DNA from: Gemmatimonadales bacterium | GTDB lineage: Bacteria; Gemmatimonadota; Gemmatimonadetes; Gemmatimonadales; GWC2-71-9 | DNA length: 64,000 nt | Assembly (NCBI GenBank): GCA_041390145.1 | Contig: JAWKQM010000002.1 | Coordinates: 186,001-250,000, forward strand | Direction of reading: 5' to 3' | Shown here: positions 50,919-59,021 of the stretch, piece after piece | Layout of the letters: every line of letters begins with the position of its first letter | How positions within the stretch are numbered: the first letter of the stretch is position 1 | The notes under the pieces: generated by a model | The model's input: only the letters and a program-made list of their open reading frames with translations | Database searches by the model: none | Told to the model about the DNA's origin: nothing | Made by a program: the position numbers and the translations under genes

Positions 50919-51932
50919 ATGACCGTCACCAGCACGCCCCCTTCCGACGTCGAACAACTCCAGCAGCTGGCCGCGGCCGCCACGCGGCTCCGGGCGCAGG
51001 TGGCCCGCCGCATCGTCGGGCAGGAGGAGGCCGTCGAGGGGATCCTCGCCGCCATCCTGGCCGGTGGACACGCCCTCCTGATCGGCGTGCCCGGACTGGC
51101 CAAGACAATGATGGTCCACACCGTGTCCGAGGCGCTGGCCCTCTCCTTCCAGCGGGTCCAGTTCACCCCCGACCTCATGCCGAGCGACATCACCGGCACC
51201 GAGATCATCGAGGAGGACCTGACCACCGGGAAGCGGGCCTTCCGGTTCGTGAAGGGGCCGGTCTTTGCCAACGTGGTGCTGGCCGACGAGATCAACCGGA
51301 CGCCGCCGAAGACGCAGGCCGCCCTGCTGCAGGCCATGCAGGAGCACCAGGTGACGGTGGGCGGCCAGACTTATGCGCTGCCCGAACCATTCTTCGTGCT
51401 GGCCACCCAGAACCCGATCGAGCAGGAGGGGACCTACCCCCTCCCCGAGGCGCAACTCGACCGCTTCATGTTCGAGCTGCGGGTGGGGTATCCGTCGCAG
51501 TCGGAAGAAGAGGCGATTGTCGAGCAGACCACCGGAAGCCGGGGCGCAGCGCTGGAGCCGGTGTTCGACGGCACGCAGCTCCTGGCCATGCAGGCGCTGG
51601 TGCGGCGGATCCCGGTGTCGAAGCAGCTGATCCAGTCGGCGGTCACGCTGGCGCGGATGACCCGGCCCAACGAGGCGGGCGCTCCTGCGCTGATCCGGGA
51701 GTACGTCGAGTGGGGGGCGGGTCCCCGGGCGTCGCAGTACCTGGTGCTCGGCGCCAAGGCGCGCGCCGCGCTGGCGGGCCGGCCGATGGCGGACCTCGAC
51801 GACGTGCGGTCGGTGGCGATGACGGTGCTGCGGCACCGGGTGGTCACCAACTTCGCCGCGGAGGCGGCGGACCGCACCAGCGAGGATGTGGTGAAGGAGC
51901 TGATTGATGCGAAGGGATGGATCGCGGGATAG
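50919..51932 (+). CDS. MoxR-family AAA+ ATPase
   Basis: A 337-residue AAA+ protein: Walker A 'GVPGLAKTMMV' near residue 52, Walker B 'VLADEINRTPPKTQAALLQAM', sensor 1 'FFVLATQNPIEQEGTYPLPEAQLDRFM' (read in pieces) and a C-terminal lid with 'GASPRA'-like 'GPRASQYLVLGAKARA'. MoxR chaperones usually act with DUF58 and VWA partners encoded downstream. Here a hairpin and a convergent lipoprotein gene follow, so this copy is separated from its usual partners. ATG 50919 is preferred over GTG 50913. Confidence 0.95.
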   Translation: MTVTSTPPSDVEQLQQLAAAATRLRAQVARRIVGQEEAVEGILAAILAGGHALLIGVPGLAKTMMVHTVSEALALSFQRVQFTPDLMPSDITGTEIIEEDLTTGKRAFRFVKGPVFANVVLADEINRTPPKTQAALLQAMQEHQVTVGGQTYALPEPFFVLATQNPIEQEGTYPLPEAQLDRFMFELRVGYPSQSEEEAIVEQTTGSRGAALEPVFDGTQLLAMQALVRRIPVSKQLIQSAVTLARMTRPNEAGAPALIREYVEWGAGPRASQYLVLGAKARAALAGRPMADLDDVRSVAMTVLRHRVVTNFAAEAADRTSEDVVKELIDAKGWIAG

Positions 51933-51965
51933 GCGGGGAAGCGGGGAAGCGGGAAGGAAGAAACA

Positions 51966-51999
51966 AAGGCCCGGTCGGGAGCGATTCCCGCCGGGCCTT
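51966..51999 (-). terminator. Terminator hairpin between moxR and lipoprotein genes
   Basis: AAGGCCCGG and CCGGGCCTT pair, extended inward by CGGGA/TCCCG with one bulged T, giving a 14-bp stem. On the minus strand a T-rich run (TTTGTTTCTTCC) follows, so it fits the lipoprotein gene best and may also stop moxR transcription. Confidence 0.7.
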
Positions 52000-52018
52000 G
52001 GTCTGTCTGGTGCCCCCG

Positions 52019-52912
52019 CTACTGCGCGTTGGGCATGAAGACGGCGGTGTACGTGTCGCAGGCGGTCCAGGTGACGCGGACGGCGCCGCCGGTGCCGTAG
52101 GCGTCGAGGACGCCGCTCACCACCCCATAACAGGTGTCGTCATACGACAGCGGGGTGACCGTGACCAGGGTGAGCGAGTGCGATTCACGGCTCGAGGACA
52201 CACGCCAGGCGCCGTCGATGCTGATGGTGCCGTTGGGCAGGGGCACGCCCCAGGAGATCGAGCTGCCGTTGGCGGCGTTGAAGGCCACCGACAGGTCGTT
52301 GGCGAGGGTGACCCGCTCGTTCTGCACCGAGAGGACGTAGGTGTAGTTCTGGTCGGCGTTGATCGCGTCGCTGGTGGCGCGGAGCGACCAGTCGCCGTCC
52401 ATGATCAGCTGCAGGAAGGGGCTGAGGTCGCCGCTCTGGTAGAATTGCCCGGTCAGGCTGTTGAGCTGCAGGTCATATCCGACGGTGAGGCCCGGGTCGG
52501 AAATGGCCACGCTGCCGGTCACCACGCTGCGGTTGCCATCCAGGTCGGTCTCGGTGCAATCGGCGGCGTTAAAGGTCCAGACCGCGTTGTCGGGCACGCC
52601 GTCGCCGTCGGTGTCGGTCAGGTCGCTCGCGGCGGGGCAGTTCGGGAGCGAGTCGGCTGGCGGCGAGAAGGCGATGCCGCCGCTGATGGCCCGGCCGTTG
52701 GCGAAAAGAGGGAAGCCGGTCCCGAAATTCGGGACGGACGGGGAGACGCCGGCGAGGGCCAGGCCGGCGGTGCTGGCCACGGCGTCTCCCACGTCGGCGG
52801 CGTTGGCGGCCGAGAGGGGGGTGGTGCTGGGGCCGGACGAATCGCTGCAGGCGCCGAGACCGACGGTGGCGGCCAGAAGGGCGCCGGTCAGCAGGCGGGA
52901 TGTATTTCGCAT
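52019..52912 (-). CDS. Exported lipoprotein with an Asp-rich calcium-binding-like loop
   Basis: A 297-residue lipoprotein: 'LLAATVGLGACSDSSG' (residues about 11-26) is a lipobox with Cys21. A Ser/Thr/Ala-rich linker follows, then 'DLTDTDGDGVPDNAVW' (near residue 97), a thrombospondin type 3-like DxDxDG loop, and a beta-rich domain with several Cys. It is not assigned to a family. The start has GGAGG 7 nt upstream. It is divergent from the SARP regulator gene, so it is a candidate target of that regulator. Confidence 0.78.
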   Translation of the reverse strand: MRNTSRLLTGALLAATVGLGACSDSSGPSTTPLSAANAADVGDAVASTAGLALAGVSPSVPNFGTGFPLFANGRAISGGIAFSPPADSLPNCPAASDLTDTDGDGVPDNAVWTFNAADCTETDLDGNRSVVTGSVAISDPGLTVGYDLQLNSLTGQFYQSGDLSPFLQLIMDGDWSLRATSDAINADQNYTYVLSVQNERVTLANDLSVAFNAANGSSISWGVPLPNGTISIDGAWRVSSSRESHSLTLVTVTPLSYDDTCYGVVSGVLDAYGTGGAVRVTWTACDTYTAVFMPNAQ

Positions 52913-53181
52913 GGAAATCCTCCATTTGTGGCGCAGCAGGGCGTGCGCCGAATCACAAACGCGGGGCAATGTACCGGATCAGGGGAAGGGGTCGCAACAA
53001 TGGGGCCGGGAGGGGTAATGCAATGCCTTGCAGAGCATTGCCTTACCGATTGGCGGAAGGGAACTGGACAAACCACTGCCCAGGGGAACATTACAAACTG
53101 TCAACAGGGCATCGACTCGCTGTTGATTCCTTTTTGCGCCTGTCATCACATGTTGTCCGCATCACACTACCGGAGCCGTCG
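52913..53181. promoter_or_regulatory. Divergent spacer with a 13-bp interrupted palindrome
   Basis: 269 nt between the lipoprotein and SARP genes hold no gene. GGTAATGCAATGC (53014-53026) faces GCATTGCCTTACC (53035-53047), 12 of 13 positions pairing with an 8-nt loop. It could be an operator for the adjacent SARP protein or an RNA hairpin; the region from 53085 is AT-richer. Confidence 0.5.
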
Positions 53182-56100
53182 ATGGGCAAGCCCGCATATC
53201 TCCGGTGTCTCGGCCAACCCGCCCTCCTCGATGCCAGCGGGACACCGATTCGCCTCCGGACCCAGAAACAGCTGGCGCTCCTGATCTACCTGGTCCTGGA
53301 GGGGCGCGCGCCGGTCCGCCGTGAGCGGCTCGCCGACCTGCTCTGGTCCGGCGTCGGGATGAAGGAGGCGCGCCACTCGATGGGGACCGCTATCTGGGGG
53401 CTTCGCAATCGGATCGGCCCCAAGGCGTTCCCGGGGGACGCCTACACGATCCGGACGACCGTCCAGCTCGATTGCGACCTCGACCGGCTTCAGCGCGGCG
53501 AGGTCCTCGAAACCGAGTTCCTCCCGGCGCTGGAGGTCGACGCCTTTCTCGAGGAGTTCGAGATTCCCGACGCGCCCAGCTTCAATCACTGGCGCGACCA
53601 GCAGCGCACCAGGCTCTGGCCCATGATCGAGGCGGCGCTGGTCCGACAGATGGATCATTGCCGCCGCACCGGAGACTTCAGCGGCATCGAATTACTCGCC
53701 GAGCGGACCCTGCGCCACAATGCACTCAGCGAAGCGGCGATCCGGGCACGGATCGAGGCACGGGCGTTCGCCGGCGACCGCATCGGCGCCCTCCAGGCGT
53801 TCGAAACCTGGAAGCAGGCGCTCCATACCGAGCTGCACGCCCAACCCTCCGAGCAGCTCGAGGCGATGGCCAGGCGGCTCCGGCGCGGGACGCTCGAAGG
53901 AGGCGGCGACGGCAACCGCCCACGGGTCCCGACCGAGCAGTGGCGGGATCGCACCTTCATCGGCAGGACCACCGAGTACCAGACGATGTATGAGGCCTGG
54001 GAACGCACCACGCGCGGCGAGCCCACCCATGCCCTGGTGCTGGGCGAATCGGGGATCGGCAAGAGCACGCTGCTGCAGCGGCTGATGACGGCGGCCAGCC
54101 TCGATGGCGCCGTCACCAGCCGGGTCCAATGCTACGAGCTGGAGCGGGATATTCCCTACGCAGCACTCGGTGCCCTCGTCCGCGGGCTGCTCGAGCGCCC
54201 CGAGGCGCTGGCCACCTCTCCGCAGTCGCTGGCCGACCTGAGCCAGGCGGTTCCGGCGCTCCGGGAACAGTTCCCCAGCCTCCCCCCTTCCCTGCAGCTC
54301 CACGGCGAATCGTTCCGGATCCGGGTGACCGATGCGATGGAGTCCCTGCTCCGGACCATCGCGGAAGAGACCGCCGTGATGCTGGTCGTCGACGATTTTC
54401 ACATGGCAGACGACGCCAGCCTTTCCGTTGTCCACCTCCTCGCCCGCCGGTTCGAGACCGAACGAGTCATGATCGCGCTGGCCGCGAGGCCGACGGGCCC
54501 GAACGAATCCCCGAACATCGCACGGCTCCGGGAGAGCCACAGCCGGCTCGGGTTCGTGTCGCTCGAGGTGCCGCCGATGGCGCCGGATGAGGCGGCCGAG
54601 ATGCTTGAGAGCCTGACCGCCGACGGGCCCGATCCGGGAAAGTCCGTGCGGGACGCCATGCTTCGCGCCTCGGGCGGGTACCCGCTCGCGTTGGAGTTGT
54701 TTGTCAGTGAGTGGATCAGCAGCGGGGAGGGCAGCCTGGCGCTTGCCGTGCCCGCGATGCGCGAGGAACTCGGCCAACGACCGCCCCCGGAAGATGCTTA
54801 CAGGATGGCACTGGATCGCATCTGCGAGGGACTCGACGCGTCCACCCGCCTTGCCCTCCAGCTTGCCGCGGTACTGGGGCCGCGACTGAACGACTTCCCG
54901 ATGTACCAGATCGTGGACCTGGGACTCGGTACGACTGGCCAGGCCATGGAGGCACTGCGGTCGGCCCGCCTGCTGCGTGAAACGGAGGAGCAGCTGGAGT
55001 TCGTCAACGAACTGACACGAGGGCATGCCTACCTCGGGATTCCACGACCGATGCGGACGGCACTCCACGGTGAGGTGGTGTCCCGCCTGCTCGGCACGGA
55101 AGCGAATGGCGGACAGATCCCGGGACTGGAAATCGCCTGGCATCTGATTCGTGCCGGGAGACCCGATGAGGCGACGCCCTACCTCCTGCGTGGCGCGCGG
55201 GAGTCGATGCGTGGCGGCGCGCCCCACGAGGCGGAGCGCGGGCTCTCGACCGCAATGGACCGGCTCAAGGAGCCGGACAAGAGTGAGGCGCTGTTGCTGC
55301 TCGGGGAAGCGCTGCAGGAGCAGGGGCGGATGCAGGAGTCCATCTCCTTCCTAGACGCAGTCCATGAATCCTCTCGCAAGGAAGTGTTGACACGACGCAA
55401 TGTGCTGAGACTCTATGCAGAGCAATTTGTCAACGAACGTACGGTGGCTCGAACTCGCGGCATCGCTGTCCAACTCCTACAAGAGTCCAGGGCTGCGGAA
55501 GAACCTAACACACGCCTCCGAGCTCTTTGGATCGCCGCGAGGATATTCCGCGAACATCCCGACCCGGTCTTGCTCAGCGATATCTGGAACCAACTTGAGA
55601 AGGAAGCATTCGGTACGCTCTCCTTGGAGGACAAAGGAGAATACGCATTAGGCAAGGCACTCTGTCTCTATTTTTCCGGAGACAGGGCACGGAGTCTTGA
55701 GACCATAGATGCGATCATTGGCGACCTTGAGGCGTACAAGATCAAGAACTCGGTCTACCTTGCCCTACTGCTCGGGCGTTGCGCCATACACAGCAGCCTC
55801 GGTGAATACGCAATTGCGCTTGCTATTGGCGAGCGCGGTGTCAATGCGGCCCGTGAAATTGGAGAGGAACGACGACTACAGCTCTTCCTCGCAAACATCG
55901 CTCTCTTCCATTCTCGACTTGGCAATCCTGAGGCTCAATTAGCTTGGGCGAACCGAGCAATTAGTGAGAAGTGGCGGACCCGCGACATTATTCTTGACCA
56001 AAACTTGCACTACATCCTTGCCCAAGGCTACGCACTTCGTGGGGACACAAAAGATGCCCTCGATGAGCTTCGTAGAGGAAACGACACACTAGAACACATT

Positions 56101-56508
56101 CATCAACCTTGGGTGCGCCAGTTGTGGCAACTCCGCGCAGCCGACGTCCTCGTCATACTCGGCCGACACAAGGAAGCACTAGAGACTGCACTGTCAGCGA
56201 TAACTGGAGAGATGCGCCAAATTCAATCTGAATCTCTAGCAGGGCCATTCGCACGGTGGCTCGCCAAGACCGCCGCGAACGGGGCTACACCAACAGAGGA
56301 GGCACAAGCCGGAATTGACGCACTATGGTCACGGCAGCAGTCCTTGGATCGCATGGACCAAGCCGAGGTCTTGAACGCGAAGGTATGGCTCGATAGTAGG
56401 AGCGGGCGACTTGACGAGCGCGAACGAGAGGAGATGTGGCGGAGACTGGCCCACCTGCCAGTGGGAGCAACCAATGAATTGCGTGCACTCGGCATGCTTG
56501 ACATCTAA
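53182..56508 (+). CDS. SARP/AfsR-type transcriptional regulator (BTAD-AAA-TPR)
   Basis: A 1108-residue regulator. Residues about 1-100 are a winged-helix domain ('RERLADLLWSG', 'RHSMGTAIWGLR'), 105-235 a bacterial transcriptional activator domain ('EAFRGEFL'-like 'LETEFLPALEVDAFLEEFE', 'AFAGDRIGALQAFETW'), 265-500 an AAA/NB-ARC-like ATPase with Walker A 'GESGIGKST' near 286 and a Walker B 'MLVVDDFHMADD' near 398, and the rest helical repeats (TPR-like). The AfsR/SARP layout predicts a signal-responsive activator. The ATG at 53182 has GGAG 6 nt before. GC falls sharply from about residue 720. Confidence 0.88.
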   Translation: MGKPAYLRCLGQPALLDASGTPIRLRTQKQLALLIYLVLEGRAPVRRERLADLLWSGVGMKEARHSMGTAIWGLRNRIGPKAFPGDAYTIRTTVQLDCDLDRLQRGEVLETEFLPALEVDAFLEEFEIPDAPSFNHWRDQQRTRLWPMIEAALVRQMDHCRRTGDFSGIELLAERTLRHNALSEAAIRARIEARAFAGDRIGALQAFETWKQALHTELHAQPSEQLEAMARRLRRGTLEGGGDGNRPRVPTEQWRDRTFIGRTTEYQTMYEAWERTTRGEPTHALVLGESGIGKSTLLQRLMTAASLDGAVTSRVQCYELERDIPYAALGALVRGLLERPEALATSPQSLADLSQAVPALREQFPSLPPSLQLHGESFRIRVTDAMESLLRTIAEETAVMLVVDDFHMADDASLSVVHLLARRFETERVMIALAARPTGPNESPNIARLRESHSRLGFVSLEVPPMAPDEAAEMLESLTADGPDPGKSVRDAMLRASGGYPLALELFVSEWISSGEGSLALAVPAMREELGQRPPPEDAYRMALDRICEGLDASTRLALQLAAVLGPRLNDFPMYQIVDLGLGTTGQAMEALRSARLLRETEEQLEFVNELTRGHAYLGIPRPMRTALHGEVVSRLLGTEANGGQIPGLEIAWHLIRAGRPDEATPYLLRGARESMRGGAPHEAERGLSTAMDRLKEPDKSEALLLLGEALQEQGRMQESISFLDAVHESSRKEVLTRRNVLRLYAEQFVNERTVARTRGIAVQLLQESRAAEEPNTRLRALWIAARIFREHPDPVLLSDIWNQLEKEAFGTLSLEDKGEYALGKALCLYFSGDRARSLETIDAIIGDLEAYKIKNSVYLALLLGRCAIHSSLGEYAIALAIGERGVNAAREIGEERRLQLFLANIALFHSRLGNPEAQLAWANRAISEKWRTRDIILDQNLHYILAQGYALRGDTKDALDELRRGNDTLEHIHQPWVRQLWQLRAADVLVILGRHKEALETALSAITGEMRQIQSESLAGPFARWLAKTAANGATPTEEAQAGIDALWSRQQSLDRMDQAEVLNAKVWLDSRSGRLDEREREEMWRRLAHLPVGATNELRALGMLDI

Positions 56509-56523
56509 ACAACATCGAACGAC

Positions 56524-57960
56524 CTAGGCAGACCGCCCCTTCCAGAACGACTTCTTGGCCCAGCCTGACCTGTTCATGCCTGGATCTGAAACCGTGACGG
56601 TCGCCGGCATCGGAGAAGTCTCGACACCCACGGTGATGAGCCGGCGAACTGCCACGGACGTCACCACGTGCTCTACGACCTCGGGGTCGAACTGACCCCC
56701 TCGGCACTTTTGCAGTTCAGCGATCACTACCTCGAGGGGGAGCCGCTTCCGGTAGGGGCGGTCGGTGGTCATGGCGTCGATGGTATCGGCTACCAAGATG
56801 ATTCGCGAGGCCAGCGGGATTTCGTGCCCGGACAGCCCGGCGGGGTACCCCTTGCCGTCCCACCGCTCGTGATGGTGCCGCACTGATTCCTGGATGAACC
56901 CCCGGAACTTGGAGATGATGCCCACCAGCTCGGCGCTCCGGGCCGAGTGCGTCTGCATCAGCGCCGTTTCATCGGCGGTGAGGCGGTCTTCCTTCCGGAG
57001 CAGCGGCGCGAATTCCTCGTGGATCTTGCCGACGTCGTGGAGCAGCGCCGCGGTGTGAACCTGCTCCACATCGCGGATCTGGAGCCCCATTTCGAGGGCA
57101 ATGAGCCGGGAAAGCTGGCTCACCCGGAGAGAGTGGCCGGAGGTGTAGGGGTCGCGGGCTTCGATGGCTTTGACCATCACCTGCAGGAGCTCCTGCCCGC
57201 TTTCCTGCAACTGGTGGTAGAGCCCGTACACGTGGCGCACTGCCACAATGGGAATGACCACCAGCACCAGGCCGATGGACCCAAGCTCCCATGTGGCCTG
57301 AAACCAGGTGTACAGCCACGCCAAGAGGAGTGCGATAACGCTCGCGCCGAGGTCGTACCCGATGACTCCCCGCGTGTTTAGGCTCCAAACATCCCGGAAC
57401 GAACGCTCGGCGCTGAGCGAGACGACACCGCTAACCGCTACAGAATTGACGACGAAATATGTCGCGGCATAAGCGAAGAACAGAAAGAAGTCCCGCTGGA
57501 TGGCCGAAGATTCCACACTCCCCACCACCTGCATGTACGCCGGGGGTAACCCCCCATCAAGCAAACGATACACAAGGACCGCGACGAGCACAGATGCTGC
57601 CCGTTGGGAAATGTTGAAGAGGGTCTTCGCGGGAGGATTGCCGATCGAAAGCTGCCCTAGAGCTGTTGAGGATGCTGCAACTAGGCCGCCCCAAAAGCCA
57701 CCAAAAATCAATCCTGCGGACATGTGCATCACAAAGGAAGTCGAACCGCGCGCGGAAACCTTCAGTTCCGTAGTGCTTTGTTCAACCAAGAATGCCATGA
57801 ATATGAAGCTGAGGAGCGGCCAAATACCCGGAGAGGGTTGGCGATGACTCCAAGCAATCATACCTAACGCCAACGCGGCGGTGGCCATGATTGCGACAAA
57901 AATGTTGGTCTTGGTAGTTGATCTCATGGATTGGAACAGCTCGGTGGGGGATCGAGGCAT
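56524..57960 (-). CDS. Membrane HD-GYP cyclic di-GMP phosphodiesterase
   Basis: A 478-residue protein. Residues 18-250 hold about 7 hydrophobic helices forming a membrane sensor. Residues 265-430 are an HD-GYP domain with 'LLHDVGK' (His308-Asp309) and 'HHERWDGKGYPAGL' (362-375), the complete signature for cyclic di-GMP hydrolysis. The last 45 residues are Pro/Arg-rich. Its ATG follows a 26-codon ORF by 10 nt. The 5' third has lower GC than the HD-GYP part. It ends 16 nt from the stop of the convergent SARP gene. Confidence 0.93.
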   Translation of the reverse strand: MPRSPTELFQSMRSTTKTNIFVAIMATAALALGMIAWSHRQPSPGIWPLLSFIFMAFLVEQSTTELKVSARGSTSFVMHMSAGLIFGGFWGGLVAASSTALGQLSIGNPPAKTLFNISQRAASVLVAVLVYRLLDGGLPPAYMQVVGSVESSAIQRDFFLFFAYAATYFVVNSVAVSGVVSLSAERSFRDVWSLNTRGVIGYDLGASVIALLLAWLYTWFQATWELGSIGLVLVVIPIVAVRHVYGLYHQLQESGQELLQVMVKAIEARDPYTSGHSLRVSQLSRLIALEMGLQIRDVEQVHTAALLHDVGKIHEEFAPLLRKEDRLTADETALMQTHSARSAELVGIISKFRGFIQESVRHHHERWDGKGYPAGLSGHEIPLASRIILVADTIDAMTTDRPYRKRLPLEVVIAELQKCRGGQFDPEVVEHVVTSVAVRRLITVGVETSPMPATVTVSDPGMNRSGWAKKSFWKGRSA

Positions 57961-57970
57961 CAGGCCTTAA

Positions 57971-58051
57971 CTAGGCCCAGTCCTGACCTTCGGCCAGGAA
58001 CAGATTCGCCACGAACTTCACAGCGGCGGCAAGCCAAGTAATCTGCAACAT
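57971..58051 (-). CDS. 26-codon ORF with ideal ribosome-binding site upstream of the HD-GYP gene
   Basis: The predicted peptide begins 'MLQITWLAAAVKFVANLF' and ends 'LAEGQDWA': an amphipathic, mostly hydrophobic helix with an acidic C-terminus. The start is preceded by GGGAGGTGA at 7-nt spacing, stronger than at nearly all starts in this window. The stop lies 10 nt before the HD-GYP start. It may be a leader peptide that controls HD-GYP translation, or a small membrane or secreted peptide. A 38-codon frame from 58076 overlaps it and ends at the HD-GYP ATG; it looks less protein-like. No homologue is known to me. Confidence 0.6.
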   Translation of the reverse strand: MLQITWLAAAVKFVANLFLAEGQDWA

Positions 58052-58222
58052 GAGCGTCACCTCCCTTCGAGTACATCAATGACTCGGGAAGTGGTCGGCC
58101 TCGCTATGGCCTACCAGACGCTCCGCTCTGTTGTCCGCTAGTCTCCGCTGCCTCTTTGAAGACTCGACCCCCTACCTCGCTTTGTTCCCTCCGCTCGAGT
58201 TGGTTAGAATCGCCGCCCGCGC

Positions 58223-58978
58223 CTATCGCGGCCGGCGGAGTTCCGTCCATCGGTTGGTCGCGTCGAGCACTGCAAACACCGCGGCCCGCTCGGCGCTTTC
58301 CTTGATCTGCGCGCTGCCGGTCAGCACGAGCGACTCGCGCCCGCCCAACCCCTGCACCGCCACGAACACGAAGTCCCGGTCGAAGGCGGGGACAATCTTG
58401 GCCCCCTCCAGCGCCACCGACGAGTCTTCCAGCAATCGGTCGAGCACCAGCACCGTGGCCCGCGCCGCCGCTTCCACCCGGCTCCGCGGCGTGTCGCTGC
58501 TCTCTTCGTCCGCCGTTTCCGTGCGGCCGAGGAAGCTGAGGCTCACGCTGATGGTAATCCGGTGCGCGCGCTTGCCCGGCGCCACCGCCAGGTCCTCGAA
58601 GAGGATGGCCCGGTGGAGCGCCTGGCTCCGCACCGCCTCCTTTTCGAGCGCCTCGATCGGCTTGACGTCCGCCGTCTGCGCAATGCTGATCTTGCGGTGG
58701 TCCACCCGGAGGCCGAGCTGCGCCAGGAGCGCCGACTCGATGTTGCGCACCAGCTGCTTCGGCGCGAGCCCCGACTGGGCCAGGATATGCACCTCGCTCA
58801 CCTCGCCGAGCGGCGTGGTGACGACCCGCGCCGAGAGAATCCCCTCGAGCGTGGTCAAGAGGTTTTCCGCCCGGCGCACGCCCCAGGGATCGGGCGCTTC
58901 ACCACCGGGCCCACCACTGGGCGTGGTGCGCGCGGCCTGGAAGCCGGCATCGGACTGCCTCGCGGAATTGAACGCCAT
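58223..58978 (-). CDS. Conserved-looking protein of unknown function next to the Fe-S diguanylate cyclase
   Basis: A 251-residue soluble protein. After a 35-residue Gly/Pro-rich start, residues 35-95 read like a compact alpha/beta domain ('LEGILSARVV', 'EVHILAQSGLAPKQLVRNIESA', 'GLRVDHRKISIAQ', each read separately). Residues 115-245 alternate strands and helices, ending 'VFAVLDATNRW'. I do not recognise the family. It has no membrane segment and no Cys. It starts 43 nt after the Fe-S GGDEF stop on the same strand, so a partner or effector role in that pathway is the likeliest guess. Confidence 0.72.
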   Translation of the reverse strand: MAFNSARQSDAGFQAARTTPSGGPGGEAPDPWGVRRAENLLTTLEGILSARVVTTPLGEVSEVHILAQSGLAPKQLVRNIESALLAQLGLRVDHRKISIAQTADVKPIEALEKEAVRSQALHRAILFEDLAVAPGKRAHRITISVSLSFLGRTETADEESSDTPRSRVEAAARATVLVLDRLLEDSSVALEGAKIVPAFDRDFVFVAVQGLGGRESLVLTGSAQIKESAERAAVFAVLDATNRWTELRRPR

Positions 58979-59021
58979 CTCGGTTTCCTGTCGCTGAGTG
59001 CCTGTGGGGGCAGCGGCCGCC

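Noticed and set aside
57960..58074. Alternative 38-codon frame from 58076 that ends at the HD-GYP ATG
   Set aside because: It would use the strong ribosome-binding site as coding sequence and lacks one of its own; its composition is Arg/Gly/Cys-rich without a hydrophobic helix. The 26-codon frame fits the signal better.
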